Assembly: GCA_947579605.1 (NCBI GenBank)
Contig: OX388305.1
Location: 30,269,542-30,333,541 of the forward strand
Reading direction: 5' to 3'
Length of the DNA: 64,000 nucleotides
Source of the DNA: Athripsodes cinereus
Lineage: Eukaryota; Arthropoda; Insecta; Trichoptera; Leptoceridae
How positions within the stretch are numbered: the first letter of the stretch is position 1; each line of letters opens with the position of its first letter. The notes beneath the pieces are model-generated. The model was not told the DNA's origin and did no database searches. It was given only the letters and a program-made list of their open reading frames with translations. A program made the translations under genes and the position numbers. Shown in pieces: positions 51,817 through 63,655 of the stretch.

Positions 51817-54287
51817 ATCGATAAACATTCTTCCAAACGACAGAAAATACCATTGTTTAAAATTATAAAACCACTACTGAAAGACTTCCGTAAATATTTA
51901 ATTAATATTTTATCAACAAAGGACAAAAATAAACATTAAGAAAAAATAAATCGCTGTGCATCGAAATATTAATAAATATCAGTTATTTACTAAAAAAAAT
52001 GTATTTATGGATTTATGTTTATAGAGCGCAGTCGATAAATCTAAAATAGAAGGAATTAATAAACATAGAAAGTTGACTAATGAAGACATTAATTTGAACA
52101 TTGCCAATAATACCTCTAAATAATATTGTTAGTTATACATGTAAGATTTAGGCAGGTAGATGGGTGTTTATATTATTTATTGCAATTACAATATTACAGT
52201 TCAGAGAAGCAATTTATTTCGCCATGAAAATACTCGTAATTTTGATGGCAAACCGTTACCTCCAAAGTCTGATTGATTGCCCTTTAATGAGCAATTTAAA
52301 AACTTCCACCAACTCCTATTCAACTCGCTTTAAAACAAGAGATACAATTATTAATAAATGACTTGCTGAATTACGTTGTAAAGTGAAGAAGTACTTATGT
52401 TTATAAAATTACATACATTATTTTATGAGAGATATTTATTGAATTAATTATTTACCTACTTGAAATACTTACATCAAATGCTACAATGGTACAAAGCGTA
52501 TTGAGTAATTGGTAATATTGATTCAATAAATAGGTATATTATTATTACTTAATTTACTTATATTGTTTTGAGATAGCGGTGGCGTCTAATATTAATACCT
52601 TGATACGAGTAAATAATACTATGTATACAATAATAATAATTAGGTTTCCATCTTATCATGTGCATAGTCTGCATTGTTAGGTATCTACGTATAGACTGAT
52701 AAACTTGTGCGCCAGCAGGAAATAATAGCTGATAGGATGTCTCGTGAATCTCATAATAATAAGATAATATGTGTAGGAAATTGAAAATGTCTTGGAAATT
52801 AGGGGAATGTAAACAAGGATAAAAGCGTTGATCAACCCCTTCACTTTGTAAATACCTATAAAAAGAGGTATGTTCTACTTTTTTCACATTCAAAGATTAC
52901 GATACTACTTTTTCGTAAAAAAATCATTATTATAATTATAATATTAGAAAATTAGCATTAAATCGCTTCAATTTACTATTAACAGCTGAGATTCACATAA
53001 ATGAATTATAAATTAATTTAAATGTTTTATTCTCAGAACTACACGTATGTGCACTTTTGTGGTGATGTATTGTGGGAATGTAATGAAATGAAATTTACTC
53101 TACATACATGAATGGCTCGTGTACCTAATGGATCATTTATTCTCTATGAAATAACACAACATGTGGCAGTGGACAGCTTTCCAGGTACTGCATAAAAATA
53201 TTAATTGTGAAACAAATACCGGAAAAATAGCGTTAGAAGGTTTTATTTGTGAAAAGGTTAAATATTCCACACTTATTGTAATGATATCTTTTACTAATAT
53301 AATTAATGTAATTTTCAATAATCATAATATTTTCTTTTTTAGGAATCAATATCTTTTCGTCCAATATTATTATTAAAATCAAATGATTGATACACACTTG
53401 CTTACTTTTATTTTACTAGATAGCCTGGGTACACAATTTCATTTATTTCAGGCTTTGTGAAAAAAAATTGAACGAGTGCTACAAAATTATTTTTGATAGG
53501 ATATCTTTCAAGAGATAGACTTGCTTCGTGGATTATTTTTTTATTTCCAATTAAAGATTTACCACTTTTCGTGGTTTTAGTAACAAAAATGTTGCTGACA
53601 TGAAGTTGGAGTCGATAGCGGTATTTGAATCACAGAACTTTTGAAATACATTTAGTAACTCTGAAGACTTTTTATTATGTTTATGTACCTACCTACATTA
53701 GCAATGTAGAGAAATTTGTTTACTATCGTAACAATTGGACTTCGCTTAGTTTGCAAAATCACGCATAGAATATACAATGTATTTAAATAGAGCAAATAAT
53801 ACTCCGTACTCAACTTCTAATGTATCTACTTAGATAACTTCTCTAGTTCATAAGGTCAGAGCGATTTGCAAATTAACCCTCTCACTTAATTATATAAAGT
53901 TTCTAGATATTTTAGGTAGTACTCAAATAATTCCTCTATCCCTATCGCACAGCCTGGACGGTCTATTGATTGATTTCCAGGCACAATGAGACCATGAATC
54001 CGACTCTGATATATCTCATGTAATATTTTATTTCTATACAATCTATCATTAGCGTCGAATAAAGTAGATAAATTTAAAAAAAACTCATTTTCACAATTCT
54101 TATTACTTTTTAAACTTATTATTCAATTTTATTTTATATCCAACAAAATATATTCTGAAATGTAAAGATTAATTCCTATTGATAGACCTATAGTTTTTAT
54201 ATTGAAATATTAATACAATTTACCCAACGTACACACTTAAGGGTCTATCAGATGACACTTTATATATTAATAAGCCCCTTGTTATTT
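51817..54287. other. AT-rich non-coding region
   Basis: No gene recognised. The open frames at 52164-52361 (+), 52558-52893 (-) and 53133-53376 (both strands) have no domain that I know. Confidence 0.4.
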
Positions 54288-54381
54288 GATTGACACAGAA
54301 AGTTAATGATAAATACGTTGATTAACACAGAAAGTTAATGATAAATACGTTGATTAACACAGAAAGTTAATGATAAATACG
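54288..54381 (+). repeat. 32-bp tandem repeat, three copies
   Basis: Unit GATTAACACAGAAAGTTAAT plus GATAAATACGTT occurs at 54288-54319, 54320-54351 and 54352-54381 (last one two bases short). There is a single difference (GATTG in the first copy). A young local expansion. Confidence 0.9.
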
Positions 54382-54607
54382 TACCGTATCTGCTTTCCAA
54401 ATCTTTGTGATGGATTCTGAAAATAAATAAATAAACATTTATTATTATTCTGATAATCTTAATCAAGACTATGACTAAAAATAAGTATTACTTTGCAAAT
54501 GTACATAGGTGTTAGATGTATGTAAGTGTTCCCAATGGGACTCTTGTGGGGTGGAAGAAGAAAAAGAATAACAAAATATTTTGTCCTAAATAAGCTGTAA
54601 CTATTCG

Positions 54608-54763
54608 AGTTCGTCGGTAGCCTGGCGGTAGTGTCAGCCTCGTGAACAAGGGGTCCGTGGTTCGATCCCAGGTGCCAGCAGACTCCCCTTTCACGACACA
54701 AGCTTTCAGCTTACTGTGAAAGGTGTATAAGGGTTGTATTTGGGTTTATAACAAAACCCAGAT
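54608..54763 (+). repeat. tRNA-derived SINE, best-preserved copy
   Basis: Head GTTCGTCGGTAGCCTGGCGG, then box B GGTTCGATCCC, body CTCCCCTTTCACGACACAAG and TTACTGTGAAAGGTGTATAA. It ends with GGGTTTATAACAAAACCCAG and AT. The GGGTTT and AAACCC near the end can pair, a plausible 3' hairpin for recognition by a partner LINE. It ends 11 bp before the hairpin element at 54775. Confidence 0.85.
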
Positions 54764-54774
54764 ATATATTTCTA

Positions 54775-54929
54775 ACGAAATAAATAAAACAAATGTTTTA
54801 TTCTACTATTTGTTTATTTGACGACAGAGACGTCTTTCGGCTTGTTAGGACATTGCCAATCTGCGAAAGACGTCTCTCTCGTCAAATAAATAAATAGTAG
54901 AATAAAACATTTGTTTAATTTATTTTGCT
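54775..54929. repeat. Foldback hairpin element, copy with full stem
   Basis: Arms 54775-54839 and 54864-54929 pair over about 65 bp with few mismatches. They meet at GAGACGTCTTTCG and CGAAAGACGTCTC around a 24-nt loop (54840-54863). The tail GGAATTCTAGATTCTACTAC and CTAAACACC follows to 54962. The outer stem differs from that of the copy at 17.8 kb, yet is equally well paired. Confidence 0.85.
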
Positions 54930-54993
54930 ATGGAATTCTAGATTCTACTACCTAAACACCACATTTGATTTATTTATATAAATATTTGTTTAT

Positions 54994-55070
54994 AAAACAT
55001 TTGTTTTATTTATTTTGCTATGGAATTCTAGATTCTACTACCTAAACACCGACACAGTAAATATCTAAAA
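54994..55070 (+). repeat. Duplicated right end and tail of the hairpin family
   Basis: AAACATTTGTTTTATTTATT, then TGCTATGGAATTCTAGATTC, then TACTACCTAAACACCGACAC repeats the segment 54903-54962 and carries the tail a little further. A local tandem duplication of the element's right end. Confidence 0.75.
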
Positions 55071-57304
55071 AAAAATCTAAGTGGCCAAAATAATAATTAA
55101 TTAGATATAGAATAGCAAGTATTATATTCAAAATATCACAATATTGACAACAAAACGATTATTTATTGAAACTAAACTAAAAATAATTAAATGTCTGTGT
55201 TGATACGGAGGCATCTATACAAATAAATATACATTTCTCATGTGTTTTGGTTGATTGTGATCCCTACCAAAATGATATTTTGCACAATCGAGAATACACG
55301 TTAATAACAAACGTAGATACGTATATTTATCCCCTGATGCATGATGGTATATGATATATGTGTAATGGATGTGTTTATGTTTTGACATTGGCATATAAAG
55401 TGAATATGATATATGATAGCAAAGCTTTTATCCCTCAAAAGCTTTTAAGATGATGAAAAGCTTTAAAAGATAGTAATATTGTAACCTTTACAAAAAGTTT
55501 CATTAAATTATATCCATACGATCACGCAATGCCTTCGAAGAATACTAAAAAATCTTCAGTCAAACAAAATATTATGTTACGTATGTTTATTATATAATCA
55601 CTACATATAATATACTTTTTTAAACACTTGTTTAAGACTTCCATAGAACTAATTTTCTGTGCTCTTTTAAGTGTTTTTTTTTTTGTTTTTACACCACTAT
55701 GAAAATATGAAAGAAGGTAAGCAGGAATTTCTCATATAAATATCCAAACACGAATTAAGAAAAATGTTTTTTTAAAACAGAGTTGACAGTGAATTTAACC
55801 AACTAGATTCATCAAAATTCTGAGCATCTTAATCTAATAAATATTGGTGTTAGTCCGTATATACGTGTTTATTTAAAAAAAAGTTGTTTATTCGTAAATT
55901 GATCAAAATTTTAAATGTATATTATTTAGAAAAAATATTTCTTACCCATGTAGCTATTACGATAAAAAATAGAACACGAAAATACGACATTTGCTTCTTC
56001 CAAACTTTTGAACAAATTTAACATACATCACATTCACATCACACACGTCCTACATTTTCCCCGATATATTGAAATACCGATCGAAAAAGGCAAACTAAAT
56101 TTTTTGCTCAAATGTGCAGTCATCCGATAGTTCAGTATATTATCTAATAGAATTTATGGAGTTCTGCGTCTAACTGCCATCGAAATACAAATAATAAAAT
56201 AAAAAATGAATGCAATGACTACTATTTCATTCTATTCACAGATTATTTCATAATCAAAATAACATACTTGTTAAAGGCATATAAAACTGTTCTAGATTTT
56301 ACTTATCTACGCCAAATTTGACTCATGGAAAATTTTAACACAATATATTTTCTCAGGCAGGGGGTAAACACAATATTTACAAAGTAAATATTTTATTGTA
56401 ACACTTCATAATACGAGAATAACAATTACTATTTACATATGTCTTATAGCCATAATGTTAATGCTTTCGATAACAATATTTTCACATAATTACAATAAGC
56501 GACAACGTTGAATAATCGTAATAACAAATTGTAATCATTTCTAACTCGTAATGTAAACAATTCACATCTGTGTTGTTATACAAACAAAAGGTAGGTTAAT
56601 ACCTGCTATAATAGGAAATCATCAATCAGAATCTAATGCGCTAACTGAAATATCATAATTATATTATAATGTAGTATTTATCTTAACGCATTATGCAACA
56701 GCTGAATTGTTTGACAACGCACACCTCGCGAAAAGGATGTGTTGTGAGTCACAGTGTTATTTGGGTAACTATTAGGTGGCTTTGACATTCTCAAGTTTTC
56801 AAATGTTCAATTTACTTCGGATATAATTATGTTAAACAGTGTTTTATTTTAATTTCAAAATTAGAACACCATGATGTTAGTCCTTGAAAGAAGGGATAAC
56901 TTGGAATGGTTTCTTTGACAAATTGTGTGAATATGGATGAAGCGCTGAAAGCGTTTATTAACAGATTGGTTAAAACATATTCAAAATAGTACTCAAATTG
57001 AATTAAAATTTGTAATGATTGGCGAATCTTATGAACATGTGTCATCGATTCATATCATTACGCCTATATCGTTTTTTTCACTAATTAAAAATGAACGGAC
57101 GACCTTTAAAGGTAGAACAAAATAAAACATGTGTAATATTATTCTTGTACCAAAATACACTTCTATCTATTTTTGTATCTACCTACTCTTTTTATGATTT
57201 TTATTATAATTCAAACCCAAAATAGATCACCGAACGACATTATGTTTCTGTTAATTTTTCTTGTAAAGTTTGCGTGATTACTTGATATTGTTAACTACGT
57301 CATC
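55071..57304. other. AT-rich spacer
   Basis: No gene recognised. The open frame at 56827-57045 (-) has no known motif. Confidence 0.45.
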
Positions 57305-57317
57305 AGATATAGAGTTA

Positions 57318-57791
57318 AAGTTTAATTTATCGACCGACGGTTCTTGGTGGAAGTTCATATTAATAATTTTTAAAATGAAACACAATATGTAGTTGTTCCA
57401 CTTTTGACTTTATTTATTTTTGCGAGCCGGCTTTCAAGAGCTTCCGCTCTCATCGTCAGGCAAAAGTAAAGTGAAGCTTCATTACAAGTTAAGTAGGTTT
57501 TCTGTGGTTTCCCCGTTATCGTACAAAGGCAAATGCTGGAGATGTTTGATATAAGACCGTCCTCAGCGGCTCATAATTATTATAATATAGTTGACGATAC
57601 ATGATAATAACACATCTTTTTAATTTTAATTTTTACCATTGTTTTCTGTTTGTCAGATACTTAACTTGTAATGAAGCTTCACTTTACTTTTGCCTGACGA
57701 TGAGAGCGGAAGCTCTTGAAAGCCGGCTCGCAAAAATAAATAAAGTCAATAGCGGAATAACTACATATTGTGTTTCATTTTAAAAATTATT
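57318..57791. mobile_element. Foldback element with 13-bp target duplication (Penelope-like?)
   Basis: AGATATAGAGTTA flanks it directly at 57305-57317 and 57792-57804. The arms 57361-57495 and 57658-57792 are inverted repeats of 135 bp with only a few mismatches. They are separated by about 160 bp of single-copy sequence and preceded by a 43-bp unpaired extension. Each arm contains CCTGACGATGAGAGCGGAAG, then CTCTTGAAAGCCGGCTCGC. This is a CTGANGA, stem, GAAA arrangement, as in Penelope-like retroelements and their hammerhead-type motifs. A long target duplication points to retroposition rather than cut-and-paste. Class assignment is tentative. Confidence 0.65.
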
Positions 57792-57804
57792 AGATATAGA
57801 GTTA

Positions 57805-60800
57805 TTAAATATTTATGGAATTAATACGAAGTACGAAGAAAAAACTGAACAATCATAGGAAATCGCATTACACAATAAAGGTTTATTGCTTTCTTAAATG
57901 TCAATGCTTATGATGTTTTACTTTATTTTAATTTCAGAGTGAATATTAAAAAAAAAATGTAAAACGTTTTTATACATCAACTTGACTACAACAAAAATTT
58001 CCTGGTAAAATATGAAAATACTAAATGGCAAAATAAACATAAATGTATAAAAATATCACAAAATTTTAGAGTGTGAAAGAAATACATAAGAAATTTTTAA
58101 GTTTTCGTCCTTTATTCTGTTACAGGTGCGAAAAAAATTTATTTACTCGATGAAGGATAACTTGTCCCCAGATAAAAATAAGTTTTTAACGCGAATTACT
58201 TTACTTAATTTTAATTCGTTACAATCATTACCTTGTTATCATTTTTTTCGCAACTCTATTCCCTTCGATGCTGAACACTTTGATAAAATATCTGTAAAGA
58301 GAAAATTACGTAGATATACCTATAAGCGGTGTAAGCGTGTATGATAATATTATGAAGGCCATTAGGTAGTTTTATTGTAGAAGCAATATGTGTACATATG
58401 TATATTACATATTATGTACACGCCATAATGACGCCACGGGATACAAGATAAGAAAGGTTAGAGAAGCATAGCATACACCGACCTAATAGAATATCTTCAT
58501 AAAACCAAAGTGTCAGTAAAGTGTACAATACTACGAGTATAATGAAATCGTTACAGGAACTATCGCTTGAAACAAAACATTTACACACAAAAGGTTTAAT
58601 ATAAAATTATAGTATATTCAATTCACCAAGTATTTATCTAAAAATATAAATAGACCTACCATATAAGAGATTTACCTACCATATAAGAGAACTGTGCATA
58701 GTTATTTCGATGCAGTCGGGATTTCTCAACTCAGTGTAATTATATTGAATAAATAATATGGATATTAATGTTATAATATCTATGGTAAATTATCTAACAA
58801 TTTTATTTTAAAGCCCATCATGATGATATAAAGAAAATCCCATTGTAATTTTAATCCAAGTAAGTAGATGTAACCTTGAGAATGACATAACAAGATGATT
58901 ATTGACTCGTCTATTTTACTGTTATATAATATTTATGTGATCTTGATGTAGTTCCGATATTTTCTTGTTTAAGTAACCTTCAAATACGTAAGAAATGTTT
59001 ACCTACTCTCTTAGAAGTTAAACATAAAGACTCAAATTAAACATTTCAAATTATTTACCTGTAAACTGCTTGAAGAACAACACGGAAGAAATCTACATTA
59101 AAAGAGTACCTCTGTACATAATCAAATCCAAGGTTTTCCTTTTTATAAACGGGCGCTTAGAGTCCTGCGTGCAAGTAAATTTGTGTGAAGGTATAACATA
59201 ACTAAATGCCTTAAACTTTTATTCATTAATTAGATTTAATACAAAGGTTTGATACATCAATGAATAATTCTAAATCGCTCCGCTTCACTAGAATAGTGCA
59301 AACATTTTCGGATATACCTTCTCCACCAAATTTGTAATACTTTTCAATAAGACAAAATTTAAATTTTAAAATGTCAATTTGGTTTTTCACATACAAAGAA
59401 ATATACCTATCTACCTTTACAACTAAGGATTCGATTTATGCAATAAAACTGTTTGAATCGCTTCAAATAATAAGGTATAATATTATTTTCTTAGGTATGT
59501 ATTATAGCATTAAATGATGTAGTTGAAAGAATGATAAGGCGACATGGGATATATATATTATTATGTGGGTTTGTAGAAACATTTTATAGATAGGTAGAGT
59601 AGGTACATGAATATTGAATGGCAGGTGTCACCATATCTAAATATGTTTACGGTTTACGCAATATATTCATGATAAGCGTTGTACAGAATGCTAATAGACA
59701 GTTTTCAAATATTTTTCTGAGGAATTAGAATAGAGGATGCGAAGATCCAATAAAACTGTCTGGATTTTTAAAACAGCGAAAGTACGCTATAAAAATATTC
59801 ACATTGTATAAAGTATTTACGTCACAATTCTAATAACTGGGACTTGTCATGCAATGTTTCAGTTTTGAAGTAATGACGACTTAAAGCAATAAAAGAGTCA
59901 TAAAATTATATTTTATGAATGAATTGTATATAATTATACACATAAATATTACATCACGTAAAGATATTCAAGCAATGAATTCAAGTGAAAGTACTTTCAA
60001 ATATTATTATGACCTTTAAAATAAAGAGACTCGTTCCATTGTTCGATCTTATTTAAAGGATTTTTATTCTTGTCCAGTCTGCTAGAGAGAGAACATAATG
60101 AAAATGTAGACAATATTCGAGTCTTTACAAGTTTACTGTGTAAGTAGGAGGAGGTGAAATGTATTAAGTTGTTGGCAGGCTTTACAGTCTGGCAGAATGC
60201 CCGCTTTTTTAATCTCGACACTGTCAATGAAAACGTCTAAGTAAGGATGAAAAACGTCGACGTTGAAACTTTATGATTGCGAAGGTGTGGGGAAATAAAA
60301 ATACATCGTAAAATAATAACTCGGCCATAAATAGAAATTACCAATACCTACTTACAATAACTCTTATCACTCATCACTGTGACTACACAAAGGAAAGAGA
60401 TAAAAAAAAAACTGTTTGCATGCCATATAGCGTCTATGAAAACAACAAAGATTACGATAGATATAATTTGTTATTTGTGTTATTTAGCCACACTTAAATA
60501 GGTATCGTAAAAATACACCTCTATCTTCACAGCTGATTAATATGCAAAAAAATACGGTCTCAATACATACTTAGACGATTCACGTCGATCTTTATCAACT
60601 GCTGTTATTGACCTTACAATTACAACATAAACGTTATTATGTACACATATTATAATAACAAAGCCATTGTGAGATAAACACATAACAATATCACTCATCA
60701 ATAATAATTAGACTTGGTTCCACACAAAGAATCGATACTTACATTACGAAAGGTATTATGAAAAATATTAAGAAGCGAAATGAGCCAAATGTAAGTTCAT

Positions 60801-60912
60801 TGGTGCTAACATAAAAATGTGACATATGGAAAGCGTGCTCGTATAAAGTTTATACACGTAAAAGGAACTCCAATACATTATTCATGAACACCCTGTACAC
60901 TAACAAACATAG

Positions 60913-60916
<4 letters not shown>
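57805..60916. other. AT-rich spacer
   Basis: No gene recognised. At 58655-58690 the block ACCTACCATATAAGAGA occurs twice. The open frames at 58126-58344 (+) and 59997-60227 (-) match nothing known. Confidence 0.45.

Positions 60917-60985
<69 letters not shown>
60917..60985. repeat. (TA)n microsatellite at LINE 3' end
   Basis: About 34 uninterrupted TA units. They directly follow the 3' end of the minus-strand LINE and probably grew from its short tandem tail. Confidence 0.95.
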
Positions 60986-60987
<2 letters not shown>

Positions 60988-61597
60988 ATTGGATTGGTCT
61001 GCAACGAGTTTGGTTTTTCTTCTCCATTCGTCTCTATTCTCAGCCAGTCTTTTTAGCCCTACGTATGAGCCACAGTTCATGTCTCTCTTCAGTTGGTCCA
61101 TATATGCGTCTCTTGGTCGGCCTCTGCCATTTGTCCCCTCGGTCTTACCCTCTGCGATGGCGATGAGTAGTCCTGGGTGCCTTATGTTGTGGCCAATCCA
61201 GTTAGCTCGTTGTTGGCTGATTCTCTTAAGGAGTTGCCTTTTTTCGCCTACCCTGGTTAATACTTCTTCATTTTCGACGTGCTCCGACCAATGGATCTTA
61301 AGCATGCGTCTGTAGCACCACATCTCAAAGGCCGACAACCGTCCGCTTTCACTCTTGCTGATGGTCCATGTCTCACAACCATAAAGCAGAATGCTCCATA
61401 CAAAGGCTTTAGTAAGGTTCTTCCTTACGCTTAAGTCAATATTTGGGGATTCCAATATCTTTGATTTTTTGTTAAAGGCAATCCTTGCCTGGTTTATTCT
61501 GCTTACAATTTCCGATTTGGAGCGTCCATCCTGGTTTATTCTGCTGCCCAGGTATACGAATTCACTTACTTGTTTGATGCTCACTCCATTTATTAGT
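60986..61597 (-). pseudogene. RTE-like LINE reverse transcriptase C-terminal region, longest copy
   Basis: About 200 uninterrupted codons. In order: VSEFVYLGSRINQDGRSKSE, SRINQARIAFNKKSKILES, AFVWSILLYGCETWT, FEMWCYRRMLKIHWSEHV, QRANWIGHNIRHPGLL, GRGRPRDAYMDQLKRDMN and RLAENRDEWR. It then runs into the TA repeat, whose translation (repeated YI) is not real protein. This is the region after the palm of an insect RTE-like reverse transcriptase. Endonuclease and palm are missing (5' truncation near 61597). Fragments of the same family lie at 14.5 and 20.3-20.6 kb. The open frame makes it the youngest copy here. Confidence 0.9.
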
Positions 61598-61775
61598 TAA
61601 TACATTGTAATAATTCCGAATATGCTTACATATGATTATTTGCTATTTATTCTACATATTAAGGTTTGAATAAATAGATATGCTCTATGATATTGTTCAA
61701 CCTTCCCCTTCCACTCAGAGAATACAGAGATACAACGATTTTAAACTAATTGAGTTACTGAAAGGTCACAATTGT

Positions 61776-61931
61776 GTTCGTCGGTATCCTGGAGATAGAT
61801 TCTCGGCCTCGTGAACAGGCGGTCCTTGGTTCGATCCCAGATGCCGGCAAACTCCCCTTTCACGACACAAGCGTTTAGCTTACTGTGAAAGGTGTATAAG
61901 GTTGTATTTGGGTTTATAACCAAACCCAGAT
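61776..61931 (+). repeat. tRNA-derived SINE, full copy
   Basis: Head GTTCGTCGGTATCCTGGAGA, box B GGTTCGATCCC, body CTCCCCTTTCACGACACAAG and TTACTGTGAAAGGTGTATAA, end GGGTTTATAACCAAACCCAG. It agrees with the 54.6-kb copy except for scattered substitutions. The short frame at 61741-61923 (-) is a shadow. Confidence 0.85.
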
Positions 61932-63503
61932 TTAAAAAAAAACACTGTTATATGAAAGCGGCTTGTACGGGATGTCAAAAACATTGTGAGCGATAAAACT
62001 TCGTCATTTTTTGATAGATTAGATTAGACTATCAATGTTGTCTCTCTCGCTTCACACAGGCTAGTCTTCTTTAAGACAATACAAGACATCTGTAAATAAT
62101 TGAGTAAACATAAATTTTATAATAATTGTTTAAGTTCCATTATAAATTTATTGAATTCTCGTGCTGTAATTAGATTTAATTTGTGAAAAAAATAAAAATG
62201 TAATATTTGTGAACCCGGTCACTAGAGTGCTGATTGTAAATTCTATTATGAGTAATCTTAGCAATCAGGTGAACACATAATAAGTATTATTGTATTAAAT
62301 GTTTTACTCATAACACGTCATACAACATAGACAAGGATAATCTTCAACACAAAGGGATTCTTTGTAATCCAGATCAAAGCTATTGTCGTGGTCTTGTGCT
62401 ATTTAACCGATAAATTCCAATACATACGAGTACACTGTAAGCATACAATCTCCACTAAGTTCTGTTCATGTAGGATTCTATATATTATGTCTAAGAAGAA
62501 TTATACAATAAATACAAAATACTTTTTTTACACACAGAAAGTTTTATTTCTTTCTCTAAATTCTTAATTTAATTCGTTAGTGCAAGACCCAAAAGTCATG
62601 CGTAGAGCCACATTGTGTCCACTTGGACACAAAATAGGGACTGTAAGATATTAATTAGCAATGTGATAACTGAATCAAACAAATAACTTTCTTCACATCA
62701 TCAAAATGATTTTACCGATGAACATTTATAAATAAATTAATACTTTAACTTTTAAGAATATCTGTATCCAAAATGGTTTTGTTTCATCGAAGTAAATATG
62801 TAAATCTACATTATTTACATTGAAAGCAGTTATATTGAATATTGTTGGGATATTGAACACTGAAATTAAATGTGTCCATCTGGACACGAGTGTCACTAGA
62901 GAATGTCTGTAAATTCTATGAAAAATGCAAGATTGTTATTTGTATTGTATTGTATTAAAATGTTTAATATTACTTAATTTAATAAATTTATATATTTTTT
63001 ATTAATATATTTCACAATTATTTAATAGCAAATAAAATATATATTCAAATTCATAATTCAAATATTTAAATTGAGACAATAATAAACACATTACTATGCC
63101 AGGTAAGTATATTTGACCTCATGTATCTATACACCACTTTCTTACTGAATCGCCTTCTTTATATTCAGTTTAAAAGTACTTAATTCATCTGAATACTTAA
63201 ATTTATTCTCTTTTTTCAAGTCATTGTACCATCCCATTATTAGTTAGGTACTTGCTTAGTTATCTTTGCTATGTACTCATGCCAATGCCTGTGTGTAGGT
63301 ACTTTTGTAGTATGATTTTCCCTGCATATTGTTATTTTTATTGTTTTTTTTTCATGTCAAAGGCTTTTATAGCCGTTTACTGAAGTATTGAGGATGATGT
63401 TCAGTTATTAAATAAGGGTCGGCTGTAGTCCTGAAGACCTTATTTTAGGAAATGTCAAGGTGATTACCACAATTGGAGTAGAAATATTCAAGCTAGGCAC
63501 GGA
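61932..63503. other. AT-rich spacer with paired short palindromes
   Basis: No gene recognised. GTGTCCACTTGGACAC (62615-62630) and GTGTCCATCTGGACAC (62872-62887) are two near-identical palindromes. A further block, GTCACTAGAG followed by TGTAAATTCTAT, occurs at about 62217-62245 and 62892-62920 in direct orientation. Possibly parts of one decayed transposon. Confidence 0.4.
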
Positions 63504-63655
63504 AAGTGATCTGATCGGTAGACTGATAGTTGAACAGTCTTGGACTTTCAATTGGGAGATTCAGGTTCGATTTCACTCGTTGACGACTTACTTCACAAGT
63601 CCAAATTAAGATTCATCATTAAAAGTTAAGTAAGTGTTCAGAGGCTCGAATCTTA
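63504..63655 (+). repeat. tRNA-derived SINE of a second type
   Basis: TGATCTGATCGGTAGACTGA resembles a D-arm with box A, and GGTTCGATTTC at about 63567 is a good box B. The body TTACTTCACAAGTCCAAATT differs from the main SINE family. No copy of this body is seen elsewhere in the window. Confidence 0.5.

Noticed and set aside
52558..52893. 111-codon minus-strand frame
   Set aside because: No domain, no splice context and tyrosine/isoleucine-rich translation of AT-rich DNA; probably chance.
54288..54381. CRISPR-like direct repeats
   Set aside because: Units are contiguous with no unique spacers, in a eukaryotic genome; a simple tandem repeat.
60989..61315. 108-codon plus-strand frame
   Set aside because: Antisense shadow of the RTE-like LINE at 60986-61597.
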